Origin: Athripsodes cinereus
Lineage: Eukaryota; Arthropoda; Insecta; Trichoptera; Leptoceridae
DNA: 64,000 nucleotides
Assembly (NCBI GenBank): GCA_947579605.1
Contig: OX388312.1
Location: 20,793,313 to 20,857,312 of the forward strand
Direction: 5' to 3'
In this document: positions 57,703 to 64,000 of the stretch, piece after piece
Numbering within the stretch: the stretch's first letter is position 1
Layout: every line of letters starts with the position of its first letter
The notes under the pieces: generated by a model
Seen by the model: only the letters and a program-made list of their open reading frames with translations
Databases searched by the model: none
Told to the model about the DNA's origin: nothing
Translations under genes and position numbers: made by a program

Positions 57703-58183
57703 TATAAGTGTTTGAATAAATCACTCCATGTCGGTATAGTTTTGTTCGAAGGAAATTGCAACAACGCTTTTTTCAGTTATCAACTTAACAATCGTTTCAT
57801 ATAATTCAATACGTAAACTCAATTAATACTTCAATTGAATTTTCTCTCATCCAAAATAACTGTTCATCATTTTATATACGTTTAATATATCATTTATTTC
57901 AATAAATTTTCGGAATTTTTCATCTATGTTCATCATCAGTGCATGAAGGAATCAATAATAAAAAACAAAATATACAAATTATTTTTCCTAACGAACGTTT
58001 AGAACGTTTTTCAAAATAAAAAGAATTGGTTTAATTTTATAACGCAGGTACTTGTGTAGCTGGTGTACCTCTATACTTATGTAGGTACTCCTACATACAT
58101 TCAAATATACAACATTTTAAATAGGTATCTATTTTACACCATCAACAAGTGTTACGTGATCTTTTTCATTTCTTTATATCAAC

Positions 58184-59845
58184 ATGACTATGGAAATTAA
58201 ATACAACTTATCGAAGCTTTCGATTAAAAAATTATGGGAGATAGCAAGTGGCATTAGTGATTTAACAGCTGAAGATGAATATTTGGACTTCATTACACGT
58301 GCTGAAAAAGTGGATAAACTGTGGGATGGGTTTTACAAACAATACATATCTATAGAAGCGGCCAAGAAGGCAGGATTCAATGCAGAAACGCATCTCGAAG
58401 AATATATAGAATATGAAACATTGATATATAAAATAACAACGGTTTATAATAAGTGTGTGAAACGAAATAGCACGGCTAATATTCAAGAAAGTGATTTTAA
58501 AGAAAGGAAAAGTAATTTTTCCATTCCAAAGATTCAATTGCCAAGTTTTGACGGAAAAATTACTGCGTTTCCTAGTTTTTGGAACATTTTTAATAGTTTA
58601 GTACACGAAGATGTCAACATTCCTCGAGTTCAAAAACTACATTATTTATTGTCATGTTTGAGCGGTGAGGCCAGGCAACTTATTGTCCATCTTACATTAG
58701 CAGAAGAAAATTATTCAATCGCGGTGGACATTCTAAAGCGACGATATCACAATCCTCGCATAATAGCGGAAAATCACTTGAACACGCTATTGAGTTTGCC
58801 AACTTTATCAAGTGGAAGAATTCGTATGCGAGAATTCATTAATATAATAAATGAAAATATGCTGGCATTAAAATCATTAAAGTTTAAGGTAGAAGAATGG
58901 TCATTCATTATGTTACACCTGTTTCTAAAGAAGATAACACATGAGCAGCGAAATCGGTTTGAAATGCGTGTGTCAAATTCAGAAATACCAGAGTTTTCCC
59001 AACTTGTAGAATTTTTGGAAGCGGATTGCAGAGCTTATGAAGCTTGCAATGAGTTTGCATTTGGAAAAGATTCTCAACCACATCAGAGAACAAAAGAATC
59101 AAGGTCAATGGAGGGATATAATACAATGTATGGAAGCCTCATACAAGATTGTGCGTGTTGTGGAAAAGCAAATCATTATATATCATCGTGCAACAGATTC
59201 ACGGGTATGACAGTGAATGAGAGGAGACAGTTGGTGAAAGAAAAGCATTTGTGTTGGAATTGTTTGCGTAAACACGCCGTCAAGAATTGTACTTCAAAAA
59301 ACGTTTGTAAATTGGGTAAAAGGAATCATCATTCGTTATTACATTTCGAGGAAGAAAAGAAATCGGTAAATTCAGCATCAACCAGCAATGAAAACCAAGC
59401 AGATTATAATTGTAGTACGTCGAGTCTTCATTCGCCCCGTGGAACGAACGATATATTAAATACAATTGTATTAGGGACAGCAGTTATACATGTTAAGGAC
59501 AGCTTCGGACGTTATCAAGCAGTAAGAGTCTTGTTAGATCAAGGAAGTCAATGTAGTTTGATTACAGAAAAGTGTATTACTCGGCTTGGTTTGAAGAAAC
59601 ATTACTCTAACAAAACACTACACGGTGTGGGCAACGAAAATGTAAGCACTATAACAGGAGAGGTAACATGTACAATCAAACCGACATTTAACGATTATCC
59701 AAAAATCACCATCTCTTCATTGGCATTGAAAACAATCACGGCGGATTTACCATCAACAACTATTTCATCGGATATATTACGTGAATATCCAAATTATTTG
59801 TATTACCTATGTATTGTAATAACTGTATGTTTGCGTAAACTATAA
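58184..59845 (+). CDS. BEL Gag-protease polyprotein, truncated by an insertion
   Basis: 553 codons from ATG. In order: an N-terminal helical region; the DUF1759 Gag core from about residue 110 (IQLPSFDGKITAFPSFWNIF, KLHYLLSCLSGEARQLI, ILKRRYHNPRIIAENHL); a CCHC knuckle CACCGKANHYISSC; a second knuckle CWNCLRKHAVKNC; a third motif that has lost a cysteine (CKLGKRNHHSLLHF); and a retropepsin-like protease with LLDQGSQCSLIT at about residue 448. The last ~17 codons are foreign and end in a stop inside an inserted A-rich segment. Gag should still be able to form particles. The stop removes the end of the protease and everything after it. Confidence 0.9.
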   Translation: MTMEIKYNLSKLSIKKLWEIASGISDLTAEDEYLDFITRAEKVDKLWDGFYKQYISIEAAKKAGFNAETHLEEYIEYETLIYKITTVYNKCVKRNSTANIQESDFKERKSNFSIPKIQLPSFDGKITAFPSFWNIFNSLVHEDVNIPRVQKLHYLLSCLSGEARQLIVHLTLAEENYSIAVDILKRRYHNPRIIAENHLNTLLSLPTLSSGRIRMREFINIINENMLALKSLKFKVEEWSFIMLHLFLKKITHEQRNRFEMRVSNSEIPEFSQLVEFLEADCRAYEACNEFAFGKDSQPHQRTKESRSMEGYNTMYGSLIQDCACCGKANHYISSCNRFTGMTVNERRQLVKEKHLCWNCLRKHAVKNCTSKNVCKLGKRNHHSLLHFEEEKKSVNSASTSNENQADYNCSTSSLHSPRGTNDILNTIVLGTAVIHVKDSFGRYQAVRVLLDQGSQCSLITEKCITRLGLKKHYSNKTLHGVGNENVSTITGEVTCTIKPTFNDYPKITISSLALKTITADLPSTTISSDILREYPNYLYYLCIVITVCLRKL

Positions 59846-59872
59846 AAATAAAAAATAAAATAAAATAAAATA
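59795..59872. mobile_element. ~75-bp A-rich-tailed micro-insertion in the BEL ORF
   Basis: It lies between the codons for DILREYPN and LLADSEFY, which are adjacent in BEL proteins. The segment ends in ATAAAAATAAAAAATAAAAT-type sequence and includes TTGCGTAAACTATAAAA, like the tail of a LINE 3' end. The reading frame is the same on both sides, but the insert brings at least three stops. No target duplication is evident. Confidence 0.65.
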
Positions 59873-60352
59873 CTGTTAGCGGATTCAGAGTTCTACAAAT
59901 CACGGCCAATTGAGATGCTATTAGGAGCGGATATCTACAATGAAATTGCGGACGGACGGGAAATAACGTTTAACAAGGACTTACCTTCAGCATATTCCAC
60001 TATTTTCGGATGGATCATTTTAGGGAAAATATCGGGAAACATTTCCCCAACTAAATCATTAATATCGAATTGCGTTACACTTCACAATCTGATGGCACAA
60101 GAAACTGAATCGAAAGAGGAAGCGAAAAATTGTGAAAAACATCATAACAAATTCAAACCAAACATAAAACGGAAAAATCAGCCCGGAATTAAGATCAAGA
60201 TCGCCCAGAATTTGCCTCCATTGAAGTGGAAAATGGTTAGAGCTATGGAGTCATTTCCCGACAAGAATGGAATAGTACGAGCGGCTAATTCGAAGACTAC
60301 CTCGGGTATTTTAAAAAAGACTTTTGGTGAAAATTTGTCCTCTCCCATGTAA
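59873..60352 (+). pseudogene. BEL protease C-terminus fused to the polyprotein C-terminal domain
   Basis: It continues the upstream frame: LLADSEFYKSRPIEMLLGAD, IYNEIADG, AYSTIFGWIILGKI (end of the protease region). A Lys-rich linker follows, then NLPPLKWKMVRAMESFPDKN and GIVRAANSKT.SGILKKT, the DUF5641-type end that follows the BEL integrase. The roughly 3 kb normally coding RT, RNase H and integrase is missing without breaking the frame. There is no start codon of its own apart from an internal Met. Confidence 0.85.
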
Positions 60353-60653
60353 CGAATGAGAGGATAAAAACAATTAATTAAAGAGTTACATTACATAAGA
60401 CATTTAAGTGTTCTTCAAGGGACAATTTTTTGTTGTTTTATTCTTTTATTTTCATTAACATTACGGTTTAAACAATCTAATCAAGACTGTGGACAATTTG
60501 TGTGGTTTAGATAAATAAGTTTTTACATTTATGGTTAATTTTACATTTTCATTCAAGAACGGATAATTTTACTTTTTTTTGGATGAACAGAAATTCAATT
60601 GAAGGTTTCGTTTTTTTCTAAAGAGTTCGGTTTCGGTCATTCAAATCATCTTC
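60353..60653. other. BEL 3' untranslated interior
   Basis: Non-coding, T-rich, between the ORF stop and the polypurine tract. Confidence 0.6.
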
Positions 60654-60663
60654 GGGGTGGGAG
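60654..60663 (+). other. Polypurine tract of the BEL-type element
   Basis: GGGGTGGGAG lies two bases before the 3' LTR. Confidence 0.75.
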
Positions 60664-60665
60664 TA

Positions 60666-61116
60666 TGTTTGATATTTTCATATCAAAAAAGAAAGGGTTG
60701 TTGCGGTATGCACCCGTTTCGTTCAAGCAAAATAAATATCGCTTATGGTAACACTGTCGGTCGTTCCTTTTCCCTTCTCTCCCCTCCTTACCCACTTCCT
60801 GTCTTCCCACCATTTTGGAAAATAAGACAAAACGTCAATTTCGGTTACGGTCGGTCATTTCATCAGTACGGTGGATTTCATCATCATTTCATCTTGTGGA
60901 TTGGTTCCGAGAAGAAGGAAGGAAGAGACCAGCAATACATCACGGATTTAGGAAAAGAGAGAAAACCATCAATTCGGATCGGTGGAACGTATATCGGGTA
61001 CGGAAATTCCTGGGATTCGGTAAGTCTTTTTTCCATATCCTTTATCCAGCATCCTTCCTACCATCCAAGTTTCGATGAGTTTATTTTCTACACGGGGAAA
61101 ATAAACTTATCGAACA
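60666..61116 (+). repeat. 3' LTR of the BEL-type element
   Basis: Same length as the 5' LTR. Two differences seen: CCCACC for CCCGCC and GGATTGG for GGATCGG. Confidence 0.95.
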
Positions 61117-61121
61117 GTCTA

Positions 61122-64000
61122 TGTTTCTAATTTTTTTCCGTAATAAATTAAGAGTTTTTATTACATTATCAGCGTTGGGGGAAATTTCAAGTAATAGCGA
61201 TGTTGATCGTATGTAATATATTTTAAGTAAATGCGAAGATTTTCTTTCAACGCATATAACCTTCAATAAATTTATTGTTAGCATATTGTGTTCCTTCTAT
61301 TACAGGATAATACTCTAACACAATCTAGATGCGCCAACGTTTTTGCCTCTCTACCAGAAAATTGATCAATCTTTCAATATTTTTTTATCAAAACTGAAAC
61401 ATACTTTTTCTAATACTGTCTTGTATAATTAAAAAAAAATAACGCTCTTACCCTAAAGTGAAAATAATTAAAAAAAATATAAATATAATTTCTATTCTAA
61501 TATTGATTTGTAAGTGAAGGGGAAATTCGGAAATAAATAAAAATATTCATTCCGACGGAATTCATTACGGCGCATAAGAATCTAGTAAGAATTATTCATA
61601 CTTGTATGTTAAAATTACTTTCACTAAAATATTGTATTTTATGGATTATGCGAAATGAGAAAATCTTTAACCATTATTAAATTTTGGGGAAGATACAGTA
61701 CTATGTCATATTATCTGGCTTGAATAACAATTGCGAATTTCTATGTAAGGTGTTTTTTTCTTTCATACAATATGTAGCGTTTTTATTATGGTTTTATTTC
61801 GTCGTTTGATCATGTTTATGATTTTCCATGTAAACGTGAATATTAACAATTATTCGAATTAATCAAATCACTTAGTAGCTTTTTTATTATAACAATGTAC
61901 AAACGTTATTTTATTAAACTTTACTATTAATAAGAAAGAGAGTTATATTAAGTCTTTGTATAGGGTTTATTATATTTATGAACTTTTGTGCTTTCAGTAA
62001 GGAAAATTTAATATTGTTGTAATTTTTTGTGATAAACAGGGATTAGGGGAAAATATATTTTATTAATTAGTCTTGTTAGGTAAGTACATATCTAAGACAG
62101 GAAATAGGATGTTTATAATTTTATAGTAGCGGAACAGACTTTTGGATACAAATAATTGGTTAAAAGTTATTGGTTAACGTGTTATTTGCATGCTCTATAT
62201 CTTTGACATTTAAGAATGACCGCGTCCACACAGCTGGATGAAAACGTCAATCAATCATGCAATAAAAAAATCTACATAAGTTGCCGTAACATAATACTGA
62301 ATTGACGACATTCAATATCTTATACTCGTTCATTGCCATTTTTGATATGTATAATACCTTATACCTGAACTGTAAATAAAAAATATTCTTTACATATTCA
62401 TGTATGTATGTGCCTTGTGCCCTTTACAGCACACTACAAAATTAGTAATAAAAGTTCACTTCCGAGAACTCCATACGCTGCAACGTATGTGTAAACAGAC
62501 TATGACAAAAATATGAACAGGTTAAAATCCTTACGCACGCAGATATTATTATGTAAACTGAATATTATAATGTTTAAAATAATGTATTCATCTAGCTGTT
62601 CTTCTCTTTTCTGTTGGTACTATCATAATGATAATATTATTATTGTACACCATGACTGTGACATTTCATAGAATAATATGCGGACGTAAACACAACATGT
62701 TGAGAGCTTTGAATAATGATATGTAGATTTTTTTAATGCTGTAGGTACAAAATAAAGTTGTTGTCACTACTACTACAACCCTTTGATGTCAGAAAGTTTA
62801 TTCTGACATTTTGCACCCTCAACGTAATATTATTATATTAATACATGTTGACATTATGATCATTTGTCCAAACAGCAGAAATGAAGGAAGGCTTTATAAT
62901 TAATGAATTAAAATTTTTGAAATCAGAATAATTAAATATGTTAAAGAACATATTCGGCATATCACATATTAGCTATGTTATTTATTTTTATTTATTTATA
63001 CAATGAAAGTCTATACAAGCATTTAACATTTATAAGGTATATAAACTTTTCTAAACCCACTCAATGTTTAACAACGTGCAAACAGCTTTCTCCTGAAGGT
63101 ATTATTGCATAAAAGTAGAATTCCGTATAAAAGTTTTGATCGAATAATAAAAGAGACGTCTGTCATCTTCATAGTAAAAAATCGAACCCTATGAGGGAGA
63201 AAAACCAAAAAAATATCAATAAAAATATTCACAGAGTCATTATAGAATAAAACCTTGTGTATTTTTTTACCTCAATTAAATTAGAGGTTTTCTCCTCAAT
63301 TTTGAAAAGTTCAGTATAATAACATTAACTTTGCTATTGTGGAATTTATAACGATTTTTTACTGAATTTCGACATCAGGATAATAATATGTAACAAACAT
63401 TTTTTTTTTCTTAAAGAAATCATAAAAAAAGTTATGAAAAAATAAGGCTCAGAATCTCCTCGTGTCACAAAAGCAATGCATTGTAAAGTTTGTAAACATA
63501 CAGCTCCATTTCTGAGACGATCATACAACAAGGTAGGTATTCAGTATTTTCCAAAGATAACAATTCTCATAAATGAGATCCGTTGTCTCCTGAATCTTAT
63601 TTTAAAGAATCGAAAATACTTGTATAGGCGAGAATTTAACATATTACGTTGATATGTTACCTGAGTTGAAAATACTTGAAAAAGAGAAGGTGATGTTGTA
63701 AAAGCTTTGAACACTGAAACATCAAGAAATTTTTACATAATTTTACATTTCATGCAGACATAATACTTCTACCTTCTTTGAATATAACACTGTGAAATAC
63801 ATTTCTATAATAAAAAATACTTCCACCTTTTATATCTAAAAACTGGAACATAAACTTTTATAGGTAAATAAACCTATCCGACATTTAAAATTCTTTCTGT
63901 TGAAAAACAAAGGTGTCTAAATCCAATTGGTTGGGCATCATTACACGGTGATTTATTTTTCAGAAAATCTTTCACAGTTTGGAAAATTTCTAGTCATGGC
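61122..64000. other. AT-rich non-coding DNA to the window end
   Basis: No gene. Near 62976-63045 a TTTATTTTTATTTATTTATACA tract followed by AATGAAAGTC is a weak minus-strand LINE tail. Short open frames at 61081 and 63346 show no domain. Confidence 0.4.

Larger units (their letters stand above)
57232..61116 (+). mobile_element. BEL-type LTR retrotransposon, internally deleted, 3885 bp
   Basis: Two 451-bp LTRs (57232-57682 and 60666-61116) differ at two positions by eye. They read TGTTTGA...CGAACA and are flanked by GTCTA (57227-57231 and 61117-61121), a 5-bp duplication as usual for BEL/Pao. The interior keeps gag, zinc knuckles and an aspartic protease, then jumps to the extreme C-terminus of the BEL polyprotein. 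RT, RNase H and the integrase core are absent. The nearly identical LTRs mean this deleted form transposed recently, so enzymes must have come from another element. Confidence 0.93.

Noticed and set aside
57235..57804. 189-codon open frame over the BEL 5' LTR and primer site (and its twin at 60657-61130)
   Set aside because: It crosses the LTR boundary and the primer-binding site and repeats in the 3' LTR. It has no known domain.

Overview
This is an AT-rich window of eukaryotic, insect-type DNA. It holds one recognisable host exon and otherwise transposable elements at every stage of decay. The recurring palindrome GTAGGTACCTAC, the LINE 3' UTR family at 9.9, 11.0 and 12.0 kb, the BEL and Penelope-like retroelements and a tRNA-derived SINE fit a moth or butterfly best. 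Another insect order, such as Hemiptera, is not excluded. The species call is an inference.

Host gene: a 209-bp minus-strand exon at 1151-1359, with good AG and GT splice sites, encodes the first immunoglobulin domain of a beaten-path (Beat) family axon-guidance protein. No other host exon is convincing. The window may therefore be mostly the long intron upstream of this exon, or intergenic DNA beside it.

Layout: 1.4-14.7 kb is AT-rich DNA with a tRNA-derived SINE (6.4 kb) and LINE 3' ends. 14.7-17.3 kb is a ~97-bp satellite of about 27 units. 17.3-28 kb has LINE debris, two MITE-like elements and two fragments of Penelope-like (PLE) terminal repeats. 28.24-33.25 kb is a candidate ~5-kb cut-and-paste element (CACTG ends, TATA flanks) carrying a decayed multi-exon gene and a nested PLE with inverted terminal repeats. 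33.8-44.8 kb holds five long fold-back palindromes, LINE copies (one with a 5' inversion), a MITE and very small target-duplicated LINE tails. 45.2-53.1 kb is a complete 7.86-kb non-coding LTR element on the minus strand (two 2221-bp LTRs, 4-bp target duplication). 53.2-57 kb has LINE and PLE remnants. 57.2-61.1 kb is a young BEL-type element (two 451-bp LTRs, 5-bp target duplication) that keeps gag, protease and the extreme polyprotein C-terminus but lacks reverse transcriptase, RNase H and the integrase core. 61.1-64 kb has no recognisable gene.

Most notable signal: at least five separate loci in PLE-like terminal repeats share a hammerhead-ribozyme-like layout. It reads CTGANGA (or a decayed form), a hairpin, GAAA, a 4-6-nt self-complementary block, then TC. 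Two of the three most intact loci lie inside fold-back palindromes, so the motif is present on both strands there. The two LTR elements are both recent by LTR identity and both non-autonomous, so partner elements elsewhere in the genome must supply their enzymes.
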